Positions 35,481 through 44,781 of a stretch of 64,000 bases of DNA are shown here, one piece after another. Source of the DNA: Bacteroidales bacterium (GTDB lineage Bacteria > Bacteroidota > Bacteroidia > Bacteroidales > P3); NCBI GenBank assembly GCA_017479705.1, contig JAFVCA010000043.1, positions 20,247 to 84,246 of the forward strand, read 5' to 3'. The notes under the pieces are model-generated. The model saw only the letters and a program-made list of their open reading frames with translations, was not told where the DNA came from and did no database searches. Position 1 is the stretch's first letter, and each line of letters starts with the position of its first letter. A program made the position numbers and the translations under genes.

Positions 35481-35488
35481 TATCTTTG
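35481..35488 (+). promoter_or_regulatory. Promoter box of the dipeptidase gene
   Basis: TATCTTTG at 35481-35488, with predicted start near 35495 and a leader of about 90 bases. No clear -33 box. Confidence 0.6.
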
Positions 35489-35586
35489 CATTGTGTAGAC
35501 GGATGGGAGCACATGGTTGTTGTGCTTGATTGTTAGTGTGTTAAAGCAGTGTTTCGAATGGGTAACAAGTCTAAAAATAAGATATA

Positions 35587-36342
35587 ATGAAGAAGTCAAG
35601 TTTATGGATGCTTGCCGTCATCCTTTCAACATGCGGCATGACGGCCTCCTCATGCAAGAAGGCAGAGCACACGGTTCCCGCTGAGGCGAATGCTACTGAT
35701 TTTGCTGTCATCACCGATGTGGTACCGGATGCAATCCTGGAAATCAGGTATTACAGCACGTACAATTTCGTGGGCGCCCGCGTGGACGGCTATTTAGAGC
35801 CTGTGGCTCTGATGACGAAACAGGCTGCCGACAGTCTCCGCGCAGTGAGCGACGACCTGAAGCAGCAGGGCTACCGCCTGAAGATTTACGATGCCTACCG
35901 TCCGCAGATGGCTGTGAGCCATTTTGTGCGCTGGGCCGAGGACCTGAGCGACACGGCCATGAAGCCTTACTTCTACCCCGATGTGGACAAGTCGGTGCTG
36001 TTCAAGGAGGGCTATATTGCCGAGAAGAGCGGCCACTCGCGTGGCTCGACGGTGGATCTGACAATTGTCAGCATGGCCACGGGCAAGGAGGTGGACATGG
36101 GCGGCGTGTTTGACTGGTTCGGCATGGAGAGCCACCCGGACTGCGGCGGCAACCCGGAGACCATGGAGTACCGCCCCAATGACACCATCACGGCCACCCA
36201 GTTCCAGAACCGCATGATTCTGCGTCAGGCCATGATGCGTCACGGCTTCAAGCCCCTGGCTGAGGAGTGGTGGCACTTCACGCTGGCCAACGAGCCGTTC
36301 CCTGACACTTACTTCACCTTCCCCGTGAAGCGAAATATGTGA
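35587..36342 (+). CDS. D-alanyl-D-alanine dipeptidase (M15D, VanX/DdpX family), lipoprotein
   Basis: 251 aa. Lipoprotein-type N-terminus (cysteine 23 in ASSCKK). VanX-type motifs are present: DAYRP (102-106), SGHSRGSTVD (148-157, zinc ligands His150 and Asp157) and EEWWHF (226-231, base Glu227, ligand His230). Hydrolyses D-Ala-D-Ala. No other vancomycin-resistance genes are nearby, so a role in cell-wall dipeptide salvage is more likely than resistance. Confidence 0.9.
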   Translation: MKKSSLWMLAVILSTCGMTASSCKKAEHTVPAEANATDFAVITDVVPDAILEIRYYSTYNFVGARVDGYLEPVALMTKQAADSLRAVSDDLKQQGYRLKIYDAYRPQMAVSHFVRWAEDLSDTAMKPYFYPDVDKSVLFKEGYIAEKSGHSRGSTVDLTIVSMATGKEVDMGGVFDWFGMESHPDCGGNPETMEYRPNDTITATQFQNRMILRQAMMRHGFKPLAEEWWHFTLANEPFPDTYFTFPVKRNM

Positions 36343-36523
36343 TTGGAAGCGACGTGAAGAGAACAAAGGAAAGTGAAGAGATGTTTGCGCATCTTTTCAC
36401 TTTTCATTTTAGGTGAGCATGCAACGATGTGGTTGAATCTATAAATATATTTGAGTCGTCACTCACACAATATTTGGGTCGAAAAGCCGTTATCCTGTCA
36501 GAAACAATATAAAGAAAGCCATT

Positions 36524-36844
36524 ATGATTATCACTACTACTCCGACCGTTGAAGGTCATCAGATTGTGGAATATCACGGCGTCGTATTCGGCGAGGTGAT
36601 TACTGGCATTAATTTCGTGAAGGATTTCTTTGCAGGAATCCGCAATGTTGTGGGCGGCCGTTCTGGCTCGTATGAGAAGGAGCTGACCAAAGCCCGCACG
36701 GAGGCCTTGTCAGAGATGGGACAACGGGCACAGCAAATGGGCGCCAATGCTGTTGTGGGCGTGGATGTGGACTATGAGGTGATGGGGGCTGACAATGGCA
36801 TGATGATGGTGTCCGCCACAGGTACGGCAGTAACCATCCGTTAG
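36524..36844 (+). CDS. YbjQ/UPF0145 family protein
   Basis: 106 aa, full length for the family. [21 protein letters not shown] at the N-terminus, a central helix with [30 protein letters not shown], and [11 protein letters not shown] at the end are characteristic. Forms oligomers in known structures; function unresolved (sometimes called heavy-metal-binding). Probably co-transcribed with the M20 peptidase starting 34 bases later. Confidence 0.9.
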   Translation: MIITTTPTVEGHQIVEYHGVVFGEVITGINFVKDFFAGIRNVVGGRSGSYEKELTKARTEALSEMGQRAQQMGANAVVGVDVDYEVMGADNGMMMVSATGTAVTIR

Positions 36845-36878
36845 CGTCATTATTATTTAACATTGTGGGCTATAGACT

Positions 36879-38246
36879 ATGCAAGCTAAAGAATATATTG
36901 AAAAGCACAAAGACCGCTTTGTAGAGGAATTGTGCTCGTTGATTCGTATTCCATCTGTCAGCTCCGAGTCGGAGCATAAGACGGACATGTTTCTTTGTGC
37001 CGAGCGTTGGCGCGAGCTGTTAGTGAATGCCGGCGTGGACCGCGCGGAGATTGTCTCCACCACGGGTAACCCGCTGGTGTTTGCCGAAAAGGTGGTAGAT
37101 CCCACCAAGAAGACCGTGCTGGTGTATGGACACTACGACGTGATGCCCGTGGCACCGCTGGAGCTGTGGCACACGGACCCGTTTGAGCCTGTGGTGAAGG
37201 AGGACCGGATATGGGCCCGCGGTGCCGACGACGACAAGGGGCAGAGCTTTATGCAAGCCAAGGCTTTTGAGACCATGATGGCTCTCGGCACACTGCCGTG
37301 CAATGTGAAGTTCCTGTTAGAGGGCGAGGAGGAAATCGGCTCCCCAGCCCTGAAGCTGTGGCTCAAAGAGCCGAAGAACAAGGAGCTGCTGAAGGCCGAC
37401 ATCATACTGGTGAGCGACACTGACATGGTGAGCCCCGACGTGCCGAGCATCACGACGGGGTTGCGCGGGCTGGTGAAGTTCGAGATGCGCGTGACGGGTC
37501 CCGACCACGACCTGCACAGTGGCGATTTCGGCGGCACGGTGTCCAACCCTGTCAATGTGCTGAGCTGGATGATTGGCACCGTGCTTGACGGCGACGGCCA
37601 CATCACAATCCCCGGTTTTTATGACGACGTGCTGGTGTGCAGCCCGGAAGAACGCGAGTTGATAAACCGCGCCCCCTACAGCGACGAGGCGTACAAGAGG
37701 AGCGTGGGCGTGGAAGTGCTGCACGGCGAGAAGGGTTACACCACCCTGGAGCGTATCGGCATACGACCCACGTTCGACGTGTGCGGCATACAAGGTGGCT
37801 ACAGCGGCGAGGGTTTCAAGACCATCATCCCCTCCGTGGCATGGGCCAAGCTATCGTTCCGACTGGTGGCCAACCAGAACCCAGAGCGCGTGGCCCGCAT
37901 AGTGGAGGACTATTTCCGCAGCATTGCCCCCGACAGCGTCAAGCTGGAGTTCATCTATTACGAGAAGGGCATGCCCTACATCTGCCCCATCGACCTGCCG
38001 GCCTACAAGGCTGCCGAGCACGCCTTCATGGACACCTGCGGCATGCAGCCCATTCCCGCCCACAGCGGCTGCTCCATCAGCATAGTGAGCGACTTTGAAC
38101 AGGAGCTGGGACTGAAGAGCATCCTCCTGGGTTTCGGCCTTGGTGCCGACAACATCCATGCTCCCAACGAGAACTACCGGTTGGACCGTTTCTTCAAGGG
38201 CATAGAGACTGCCGTGGCTTTCTTCCAGCATTACGCCGCGGAATAA
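36879..38246 (+). CDS. M20 family dipeptidase, first of two tandem copies
   Basis: 455 aa zinc peptidase of the PepV/carnosinase-like M20 group. Metal ligands are in VLVYGHYDVMP (His85, Asp87), ARGADDDKGQ (113-122), LLEGEEEIGS (146-155, base and ligand Glu151/Glu152), and a C-terminal histidine segment near GADNIHAPNENY. A dimerisation insert lies between. No signal peptide, so cytoplasmic dipeptide cleavage. Followed after 33 bases by a close paralogue. Confidence 0.93.
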   Translation: MQAKEYIEKHKDRFVEELCSLIRIPSVSSESEHKTDMFLCAERWRELLVNAGVDRAEIVSTTGNPLVFAEKVVDPTKKTVLVYGHYDVMPVAPLELWHTDPFEPVVKEDRIWARGADDDKGQSFMQAKAFETMMALGTLPCNVKFLLEGEEEIGSPALKLWLKEPKNKELLKADIILVSDTDMVSPDVPSITTGLRGLVKFEMRVTGPDHDLHSGDFGGTVSNPVNVLSWMIGTVLDGDGHITIPGFYDDVLVCSPEERELINRAPYSDEAYKRSVGVEVLHGEKGYTTLERIGIRPTFDVCGIQGGYSGEGFKTIIPSVAWAKLSFRLVANQNPERVARIVEDYFRSIAPDSVKLEFIYYEKGMPYICPIDLPAYKAAEHAFMDTCGMQPIPAHSGCSISIVSDFEQELGLKSILLGFGLGADNIHAPNENYRLDRFFKGIETAVAFFQHYAAE

Positions 38247-38279
38247 ACAATTGAATATTATTAATCAATACACAATACA

Positions 38280-39641
38280 ATGAAAGACGTTAAAAGCTAC
38301 ATCGAAGCTAACAAAGACCGTTTTTTAGAAGAACTATTTGAACTGATACGCATCCCGTCCATCAGTGCCGAGAGCGAGCACAAGCCGGACATGGTGCGCT
38401 GTGCCGAGAAGTGGAAGGAATTCCTCCTGAAGGCTGGCTGCGACAAAGCCGAGGTGATGCCCTCCGCGGGCAACCCCGTGGTGTATGGCGAGAAGACCAT
38501 CGACACTTCCAAGCCTACTGTGCTGGTGTATGGCCACTATGACGTGATGCCCGTGGCTCCGCTCGAATTGTGGAACACCAAGCCTTTCGAGCCCGTGGTG
38601 AAGGATGGCAAAATCTGGGCCCGTGGCGCCGACGACGACAAGGGACAGAGTTTTATGCAGGCCAAAGCCTTCGAGTTTATGGTGAAGACCGACCAGCTGC
38701 CCTGCAACGTGAAGTTTATGCTTGAGGGCGAAGAGGAGATCGGCTCTCCCAGCCTTTACGGCTTCTGCGAGGAGCACAAAGAGATGCTCAAGGCCGACGT
38801 CATTCTGGTGTGCGACACCAGCATGATTGCCCCCGACGTGCCCAGCATCACCAGCGGTCTGCGCGGCCTCTGCTACTGGGAGGTGGAGGTCACCGGCGCC
38901 AACCACGACCTGCACAGCGGCATCTACGGCGGCGCCGTGGCCAACCCCATCAATATCCTCTGCAAGATGATTGCCGGTCTGCACGACGAGAACAACCACA
39001 TCACCATTCCCGGATTCTATGACGACGTGCTGGTCATCAGCGACGAGGAGCGCGCCCTCATGGCCAAAGCCCCCTTCGACGAGGAGGCCTACAAGAAGGA
39101 GCTCGACATCAAAGCCGTGCACGGCGAGAATGGCTACACCACCAAGGAGCGCACCGGCATCCGTCCCTGCCTCGATGTTTGCGGCATATGGGGTGGCCAC
39201 ACCGGCGAGGGGTCCAAGACCGTGCTGCCCAGCAAGGCCTACGCCAAGATTTCAACCCGACTGGTTGCCAACCAGGATTTCAACAAGATAAGCAAGCTGT
39301 TCCAAGACTATTTCGAGGGCATAGCTCCCGACTGTGTCACCGTCAAAGTGACCCCATGCCACGGCGGCGCCGCCTACGTCAGCCCTCTGGAGATGAAAGC
39401 CTACCAGGCTGCCGAGAAGGCCATGGAGACCACCTACGGCAAGCGCCCCATCCCCACCCGCAGCGGTGGCAGCATTCCCATCGTGGCTGGTTTCGAGAAG
39501 ATTCTCGGCACCAAGAGCATCCTTATGGGTTTCGGCTTGGGAAGTGACGACATCCATGCCCCCAACGAGAACTATCCATTAGAGCAGTTCTTCAAGGGCA
39601 TCGAGACCATCCCCTATTTCTATGAATATTTTGCCAACTAA
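38280..39641 (+). CDS. M20 family dipeptidase, second tandem copy
   Basis: 453 aa, about 60 percent identical by eye to the preceding gene and colinear along its length. The same metal motifs recur (VLVYGHYDVMP, WARGADDDKGQ, MLEGEEEIGS, GSDDIHAPNENYP). Arose by tandem duplication; differing inserts around residues 155-200 suggest different substrate preference, which is inference. Confidence 0.93.
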   Translation: MKDVKSYIEANKDRFLEELFELIRIPSISAESEHKPDMVRCAEKWKEFLLKAGCDKAEVMPSAGNPVVYGEKTIDTSKPTVLVYGHYDVMPVAPLELWNTKPFEPVVKDGKIWARGADDDKGQSFMQAKAFEFMVKTDQLPCNVKFMLEGEEEIGSPSLYGFCEEHKEMLKADVILVCDTSMIAPDVPSITSGLRGLCYWEVEVTGANHDLHSGIYGGAVANPINILCKMIAGLHDENNHITIPGFYDDVLVISDEERALMAKAPFDEEAYKKELDIKAVHGENGYTTKERTGIRPCLDVCGIWGGHTGEGSKTVLPSKAYAKISTRLVANQDFNKISKLFQDYFEGIAPDCVTVKVTPCHGGAAYVSPLEMKAYQAAEKAMETTYGKRPIPTRSGGSIPIVAGFEKILGTKSILMGFGLGSDDIHAPNENYPLEQFFKGIETIPYFYEYFAN

Positions 39642-39659
39642 AATCCATTGCATCCGATT

Positions 39660-40202
39660 ATGAAGAAAATCTTTTTATTCGCCCTCCTCTCCCTGTTCCT
39701 GGTTCCTGCCATGGCGCAGCACGGAGGCCACAACTGCGGCAACTGCCCGCACCACAAGCAACAGCAAGGCGCATGCTGCCAGCAGCAGAGCACTCAGGCC
39801 AAGACTGTCAATGGCATGGCCATGGAGATTGTCAAAGCTTTCCCCGAGGCCAAAAGCGTGAAAAAGGAGACAAAATGGACCGTGGTCTACGACGCAAACA
39901 AGAGCGTGCTGGGCTATGCCGTATACTCCAAACCCGCCAGCGACGGCATCAAAGGCTTCAATGGCGAGACTCCCCTGATGGTCGCCCTCGACGCCAAGCA
40001 GAATGTGAAATGCGTGGTCCTGCTTCCCAACAACGAGACTCCGGGATACTTGCAGCGCGTGGTGGATGCCGGACTGCTCAAGGCCTGGGACGGCATGAAA
40101 GCAAAGAAGGCTTGCAAGAAGAAAGTCGACACTGTTTCGGGTGCCACCTTCTCCTCCACCAGCATCATCCAGACCCTTCAGGCGGCATTGAAAAACATCT
40201 AA
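39660..40202 (+). CDS. Secreted FMN-binding domain protein
   Basis: 180 aa from ATG 39660 (a TTG at 39648 would add 4 residues). Signal peptide MKKIFLF...VPAMAQ (residues 1-20), a His/Cys-rich stretch (HGGHNCGNCPHHKQQQ, 21-36) that could bind metal, then an FMN_bind domain with GIKGFNGETPLMVALD and the covalent-attachment-type motif VSGATFSST (166-174; Thr170 candidate FMN ester). Likely periplasmic electron carrier. The pantetheinyl transferase gene starts 1 base after its stop. Confidence 0.85.
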   Translation: MKKIFLFALLSLFLVPAMAQHGGHNCGNCPHHKQQQGACCQQQSTQAKTVNGMAMEIVKAFPEAKSVKKETKWTVVYDANKSVLGYAVYSKPASDGIKGFNGETPLMVALDAKQNVKCVVLLPNNETPGYLQRVVDAGLLKAWDGMKAKKACKKKVDTVSGATFSSTSIIQTLQAALKNI

Positions 40203-40203
40203 A

Positions 40204-40824
40204 ATGGTCTATTCCATTTTCGACAACATGGAGCGCTGCACCCCCGACGAGGTGCAGCGCTTGCTGTTGCTCGTCCCCACACAACGACGGGAACAGGCGC
40301 TGCGTTTCAAGCACATCGCTGGCCAGTTTGCTTGCCTCCAATCATTCGTAATGTTGGCAGAACTCCTTGCACAACAGGGGATAGTCCTTCCGCCGACAAC
40401 GGAATTTATCTACAACGAACATGGGAAACCCTGCCTGAAGGGCCACCCCGACCTCCATTTCAACCTGAGTCACTGCAAGAACGCCATTGCCGTGGTGGTG
40501 GATTGCCAACCAGTGGGCATTGATGTGGAGCGATTTGTCTCGCCGTCCGATTCACTGCTGCGCTACACATTGAACGATAAGGAACTGGAAGAGGTACAAC
40601 AATCTGCCAATCCCGACCAAGCCTTCACGCACCTGTGGACCCGCAAGGAGGCCCTTTCGAAACTGCAAGGCACCGGACTCAACAATAATCTGAAACAGCT
40701 GCTGACTGACATACCTGCCGGCATCCAGCTCGACACCACCGTCAACACTGAAAAACACTACATCTGTACCGTTGCGCACTATGCTGCGTCGGTCAGTTTT
40801 CCTTGTCAGGAGGCAGAACGGTAA
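40204..40824 (+). CDS. 4'-phosphopantetheinyl transferase (Sfp type)
   Basis: 206 aa. Converts apo-acyl- or peptidyl-carrier proteins to holo form using CoA. HFNLSHCKNAIAVVV, PVGIDVERF (Mg ligands Asp and Glu) and FTHLWTRKEALSKLQGTGL (WxxKEA) are the family motifs in order. The C-terminus overlaps by 32 bases the end of a gene on the other strand. Confidence 0.93.
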   Translation: MVYSIFDNMERCTPDEVQRLLLLVPTQRREQALRFKHIAGQFACLQSFVMLAELLAQQGIVLPPTTEFIYNEHGKPCLKGHPDLHFNLSHCKNAIAVVVDCQPVGIDVERFVSPSDSLLRYTLNDKELEEVQQSANPDQAFTHLWTRKEALSKLQGTGLNNNLKQLLTDIPAGIQLDTTVNTEKHYICTVAHYAASVSFPCQEAER

Positions 40825-41203
40825 ACGTTATTTCCTTGATTTTCTGGTAGGAGCCCAGCATATCCATCTTGCCGATGCGCAACACCACAACACCATCCTG
40901 AATGAGGGGTTTGACAAGGTATTTGCCAGCGGCACCGCCACTACGCACACTACACACTTCGCGGTCTACTGCGGTAACCATCAAGTTGTTTGGATTTACG
41001 TCCTTAACAAGTAGTTGAACTACATTTTCCTCATTGTAACGGAGCACCAAGTCGGACGGAGTGAGGATGGTGACAAGCGTGTCGGTCGACTGCACGGCAC
41101 TTTCAATCCTATGTGTAGTGACCACGCTGTCGGCAACAGGTTCCTGAGCCATTGCTGCCAGTCCGAAGACCGTCAACAGAACAAAACTGGTTAATCTCTT
41201 CAT
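40793..41203 (-). CDS. Secreted protein with C-terminal domain resembling GldM Ig-like end
   Basis: 136 aa from ATG 41203 (ATG 41209 also possible). Signal peptide to AMAQ (about residue 20). The mature part ends GKYLVKPLIQDGVVVLRIGKMD...KIKEITFTVLPPDKEN, resembling the last Ig-like domain of GldM-type proteins; that link is weak. It follows the aldehyde dehydrogenase stop by about 22 bases and ends inside the convergent pantetheinyl transferase gene. Confidence 0.55.
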   Translation of the reverse strand: MKRLTSFVLLTVFGLAAMAQEPVADSVVTTHRIESAVQSTDTLVTILTPSDLVLRYNEENVVQLLVKDVNPNNLMVTAVDREVCSVRSGGAAGKYLVKPLIQDGVVVLRIGKMDMLGSYQKIKEITFTVLPPDKEN

Positions 41204-41225
41204 ATTCATCTTGTTTTTGTCAGAT

Positions 41226-42656
41226 TTATCGGCCAAACATTCTTAGCATCTTCAACTTCTTTTCCCCAGCCTTGCCGGTATATGGGTGTTCGCGCAGCGG
41301 CAGGTTGAACCGCGTGCTGCCCATCAGCACCGTCGAAGGGTGCGTAAACTCGCGGAAACCCCACTCACCGTGGTAGGCACCCATGCCCGAATGCCCTGTT
41401 CCGTTGAACGGTACGCCCTTCACCATCAGGTGTATGCACACCTCGTTGATGCAGCCGCCTCCATATTGCTGGCTCCTCATCACGCGGCGCGCCCAACGCC
41501 GATTCCGGGTGAAGAGGTACAAGGCCAGCGGGTGCTCCCGCTCAGCGATAATGTTCATCAGCCACTCCACATCCGCATCCTTGAAGGGAACAACAGGCAA
41601 CAGCGGGCAGAAAAGCTCCTGCTGCACTATCGGCTCCTCTATCCCTATGGGGTAGAGGATGGTAGGGGCATATCGGCACTGGCTCCTCTCCCCCACTCCA
41701 CCCATCACAATGCGCCCTTTGTACTGCTCTGCCAAAGCGGCACAGCGGTCATAGGCCGCCTCGGTAATCAGTTTGGGGTAAGCACTATTGGCCAGTGCGT
41801 TGTCGCCAATCTGTTTGGCAAAAGCAGCTTTCAACTCCCTGACAAAATCGTCTGCCACCTCTTCGGCCACAGCCACTTGATTGATATTGATGCAAATCTG
41901 CCCAGCATTGCAGAGCTTGAAAAAGGCAATCTTGCGGGCTGCATCTTTCAGGTCGGCATCCTTGCGCACCACACACCAGTTGCCCGTCTCGCCGCCCAGC
42001 TCCAATGCCACGGGGGTGAGATGCTGCGCCGCCGCGGCAAGCACATGCTTCCCCACGGCCGGTGAACCCGTATAGAAAATCTTGTCAAACCGCTGAGCCA
42101 AACACATATCGGCCACGTCATGTCCACCATCAATCAAAGTGACATACTCCGGCGGGAACTGCTCGGCAATAAACCTTTTCAGCACTGCCGTACAGGCCTT
42201 TGATTTCCCGCTGGCCTTAATCACCGCCGTGTTGCCACCCGCCAAGCTGGCCGTCAGCACTCCGAGAGTGAGGAGTATGGGAAAATTGAACGGGCTGATA
42301 ATCAGTGTTACACCGTATGGCATTTTGTACACCTTGGTGGCTATGCTGGGGAAGCACATCAGCCCGCTGAAGTGGCACTCGGGCCGTGCCCAGCAGCGCA
42401 ATCCGCGGATGGTCTCATTGATTTCCGTAATGGTGGGGACAATGTCACACAGGTAGCCCTCCACCGCACTGCGTCCCAAGTCCTGCTGCAAAGCCTCCTC
42501 AAACGCGCGCTCGTAGGCAATCACCCCTTTTTTCAATCTTTTCAATTGCGCAATCCGCCACGCCACATCCAAGGTCTCTCCCGTGCGGAAATAAGCCCTT
42601 TGGCCGTCCACAATCCGGCCAATCTCTTCAATGGTGTAACTCATAGTATGATACAT
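41226..42656 (-). CDS. NAD(P)-dependent aldehyde dehydrogenase
   Basis: 476 aa (an ATG at 42644 gives 472). Class 3-like: PYGVTLIISPFNFPILLTLG for the cofactor region, FYTGSPAVGKHVLAAAAQ, catalytic glutamate in VALELGGETGNW and cysteine in NAGQICININ, then PFNGTGHSGMGAYHGEWGFREFTH. GETG replaces the usual GKSP/GKNP after the glutamate, but active residues are intact. Oxidises aldehydes to acids; substrate unknown. Lies upstream of the GldM-like gene on the same strand. Confidence 0.92.
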   Translation of the reverse strand: MYHTMSYTIEEIGRIVDGQRAYFRTGETLDVAWRIAQLKRLKKGVIAYERAFEEALQQDLGRSAVEGYLCDIVPTITEINETIRGLRCWARPECHFSGLMCFPSIATKVYKMPYGVTLIISPFNFPILLTLGVLTASLAGGNTAVIKASGKSKACTAVLKRFIAEQFPPEYVTLIDGGHDVADMCLAQRFDKIFYTGSPAVGKHVLAAAAQHLTPVALELGGETGNWCVVRKDADLKDAARKIAFFKLCNAGQICININQVAVAEEVADDFVRELKAAFAKQIGDNALANSAYPKLITEAAYDRCAALAEQYKGRIVMGGVGERSQCRYAPTILYPIGIEEPIVQQELFCPLLPVVPFKDADVEWLMNIIAEREHPLALYLFTRNRRWARRVMRSQQYGGGCINEVCIHLMVKGVPFNGTGHSGMGAYHGEWGFREFTHPSTVLMGSTRFNLPLREHPYTGKAGEKKLKMLRMFGR

Positions 42657-42742
42657 TATTATTCAATATTACATCAGGCAACACTTCCGCCAAACGCCAA
42701 CCCTTTTCCCGTAGCGGCAAACGGCCGCCGATCCGTCTCCGC

Positions 42743-43609
42743 TCACCGTTCCTGCACCAGGCGCACACTGTGTCCATTGCTGCGGGCCGCTGTGGACAAG
42801 GCATAGTCACGCGACTGGATATACAGCTCGTATGCCGTTTCCTCGTCGTTGTAGCTGCCCGTCCAATAGCAACCATAGTCCCCCACCAGCGACACCTGGT
42901 CCACATCCCTGTAGCCCCCGCAAGGCAGGAACACCGCTCCGGCTCCCTGCATTTTCATCCATTGGTCCATGGTGTAAACATTAGTGCCAAATCCCTCTGC
43001 TATGCCATATTGAAAGGTGCATCCCTGCGGCAGCTCCCACTTGTCCGGCAGCAGCAGCAGCCCATACATCGGCGAGCCGTCGAACCGCGCCCCTTGAATG
43101 GTGGCGAGTCCGCGCTTCACAAGAGCCTGGTCGCGGAAGGAGAAGAGGTGCCTCCATTCCTCATACGACATGATGCGCCACACACCCTTCTTGTCGCCCC
43201 CGTTGCTGATGGTGTTGTACCGACCCCAATCATAATTTGTCTGGCAGATGTCTTGGTCGGCAATACCATAATAACGGTTGGTATCTACCACTGTGTACGG
43301 CATAAGGCCTTCGTAGCCTGATGTGCCCCAGCCAAATAGGTCTATCCAGCCACTGTACAGAGTGTCGACCTGCTCATTGCTGGTGCCGAGCACGTCGTAT
43401 TGGTTGGAAGCAAAACGCCAAGTATTGGTCGAAGCTTGGTACTGGAGGTTGCCCTGCGCAAAGACAACTGTTGTGGTGTCGCCAATGGAAAAACGCGCAT
43501 TGATGGCACCCACGGCGGGGTAGAAAGGCTTTTCCTGCACGCCGTTCTGCTTCTTGCAGCCGGGCAGGAGTAGCACAGAGAGTAAAAGTATATATACAAT
43601 TTTCTTCAT
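42743..43609 (-). CDS. Lipoprotein of the FISUMP/major-paralogous-like group
   Basis: 288 aa. Lipoprotein signal MKKIVYILLLSVLLLPGC. The mature part begins INARFSIGDTTTVVFAQGNLQYQASTNTW and continues with WRFASNQYDVLG, KGVWRIMSYEEWRHLF, VFLPCGGYRDVDQVSLVGDYGCYWTGSY and ends HSVRLVQER, features of Bacteroidota lipoproteins with the Fibrobacter-type major paralogous (sulfatase-modifying-like) fold. Function unknown; surface exposure likely. Confidence 0.75.
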   Translation of the reverse strand: MKKIVYILLLSVLLLPGCKKQNGVQEKPFYPAVGAINARFSIGDTTTVVFAQGNLQYQASTNTWRFASNQYDVLGTSNEQVDTLYSGWIDLFGWGTSGYEGLMPYTVVDTNRYYGIADQDICQTNYDWGRYNTISNGGDKKGVWRIMSYEEWRHLFSFRDQALVKRGLATIQGARFDGSPMYGLLLLPDKWELPQGCTFQYGIAEGFGTNVYTMDQWMKMQGAGAVFLPCGGYRDVDQVSLVGDYGCYWTGSYNDEETAYELYIQSRDYALSTAARSNGHSVRLVQER

Positions 43610-43767
43610 ATCGGTACATTAACGGCCATAATGACATTATATTGTATTCAATACTAAATATCATGGTCGACGAGCCGGACTAATCCGTCTGTCAACGCAT
43701 CCAATGCCATCAACACTGACTAAGACAGCCGATGCCTAAAAAGTGTTGCGCGGCGGAGCCACACGCT

Positions 43768-44400
43768 CTACTCCGGGAAGTATTCGGCAAAAGTGTGGTC
43801 GTCATACAACACAACCATCTTCACAATCTTTTTCTTCGGGAGAGTTTGCTGGACGCGAGCCTCTGGCTTGTGCTCGGATTCTGTGTAATTCTCGTGTAAA
43901 AGAGTTTTTTGTGACGGAAATTCCTCCTTATACTCCGAAACGGGCTGTGTGACAGGCATTTGCTCCACAATTGGAGGCATAGGGTTGGGCTGGTGCTGGT
44001 CCTGGACAGGCGGCTGGTTTTCAACCTGTTGAAAATCCGTATTGTTTTCAACTTTTTGCTGTTTCTGGAGAGGTTGGTCGGCGATGTCGAGGGGTGGCTG
44101 CGAAAACAAATCGTAGTCAGTCGCCTCAACCTGAGTAGTTTCCGATCCGTCGGCCTTATCAACTTGCTCCATTGGGACGCTGCTGGATTGGGTCACGTAC
44201 ATTTCGCCCTTGCCGAACATGAGCCAATTGATATTGATTTCCGGCCACCGCTTCATTACCTTCATCACAAACTCAAGGCTGGGATTATTCCGACCAGACA
44301 GGATATGCGACATGCCGCTGGGCTGTATGCCTATTTCTTCAGCGAACTGACGAGCCGTGATGTTCTTTGCTTTGAGCAATGTATTTATTCTTTCAACCAT
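43768..44400 (-). CDS. XRE-family helix-turn-helix regulator with long Gln/Pro-rich tail
   Basis: 210 aa. N-terminal HTH (residues 1-65: INTLLKAKNITARQFAEEIG, QPSGMSHILSGRNNPSLEFV). The middle (75-175) is rich in Gln, Pro and Glu and probably disordered. It ends KKIVKMVVLYDDHTFAEYFPE, a tail common in Bacteroidota regulators of this kind. Its promoter at 44462-44491 overlaps a TTACAnnTGTAA-like site, so it is probably autoregulated (see operator array). Confidence 0.85.
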   Translation of the reverse strand: MVERINTLLKAKNITARQFAEEIGIQPSGMSHILSGRNNPSLEFVMKVMKRWPEININWLMFGKGEMYVTQSSSVPMEQVDKADGSETTQVEATDYDLFSQPPLDIADQPLQKQQKVENNTDFQQVENQPPVQDQHQPNPMPPIVEQMPVTQPVSEYKEEFPSQKTLLHENYTESEHKPEARVQQTLPKKKIVKMVVLYDDHTFAEYFPE

Positions 44401-44440
44401 AGCGATTATTATGTTCAGTATTTATAAAACAAATCTACAT

Positions 44441-44452
44441 TCACATTTGTAA
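44441..44452. promoter_or_regulatory. Operator-like site 1
   Basis: TCACATTTGTAA, one mismatch to TTACAnnTGTAA, at the predicted transcription start (about 44455) of the regulator gene. Confidence 0.65.
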
Positions 44453-44461
44453 AAAAACATG

Positions 44462-44491
44462 CAAAGATACGAAATTATTTTGAATTACAAA
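44462..44491 (-). promoter_or_regulatory. Promoter of the XRE regulator
   Basis: Leftward TTTG (44491-44488), 18-base spacer, TATCTTTG (44469-44462). Predicted start near 44455, about 55 bases before the ATG. Confidence 0.8.
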
Positions 44492-44508
44492 CATATCTAT
44501 TTTTAAAT

Positions 44509-44520
44509 TTACATCTGTAA
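44509..44520. promoter_or_regulatory. Operator-like site 2
   Basis: TTACATCTGTAA, a perfect 12-base palindrome just upstream of the regulator promoter. Confidence 0.7.
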
Positions 44521-44717
44521 TTATAACGTTACAATAAGTAATACTTTATATGTATCAATATAATAATCAGTAATTATGTATTTTATATATTATATTACAC
44601 ATATTCATTATCTGGCACGTTACTTGCTTATTCACTACTTTATTATAATTAATTATTATCTAACATTCAGTGTAATATACAATCCGAAACAATATAAAAA
44701 CATCCATTTTAACAAGG

Positions 44718-44781
44718 TGACAAATGTTTCGCTTATACATTTGTAATGTTTTACAAATGTTATTAATGGTTACACTTGTAT
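44718..44781. promoter_or_regulatory. Cluster of four operator-like sites
   Basis: TGACAAATGTTT (44718-44729), ATACATTTGTAA (44735-44746), TTACAAATGTTA (44751-44762), TTACACTTGTAT (44770-44781), each close to TTACAnnTGTAA and 16-19 bases apart. The stretch 44520-45296 contains no supported gene otherwise. Confidence 0.65.
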
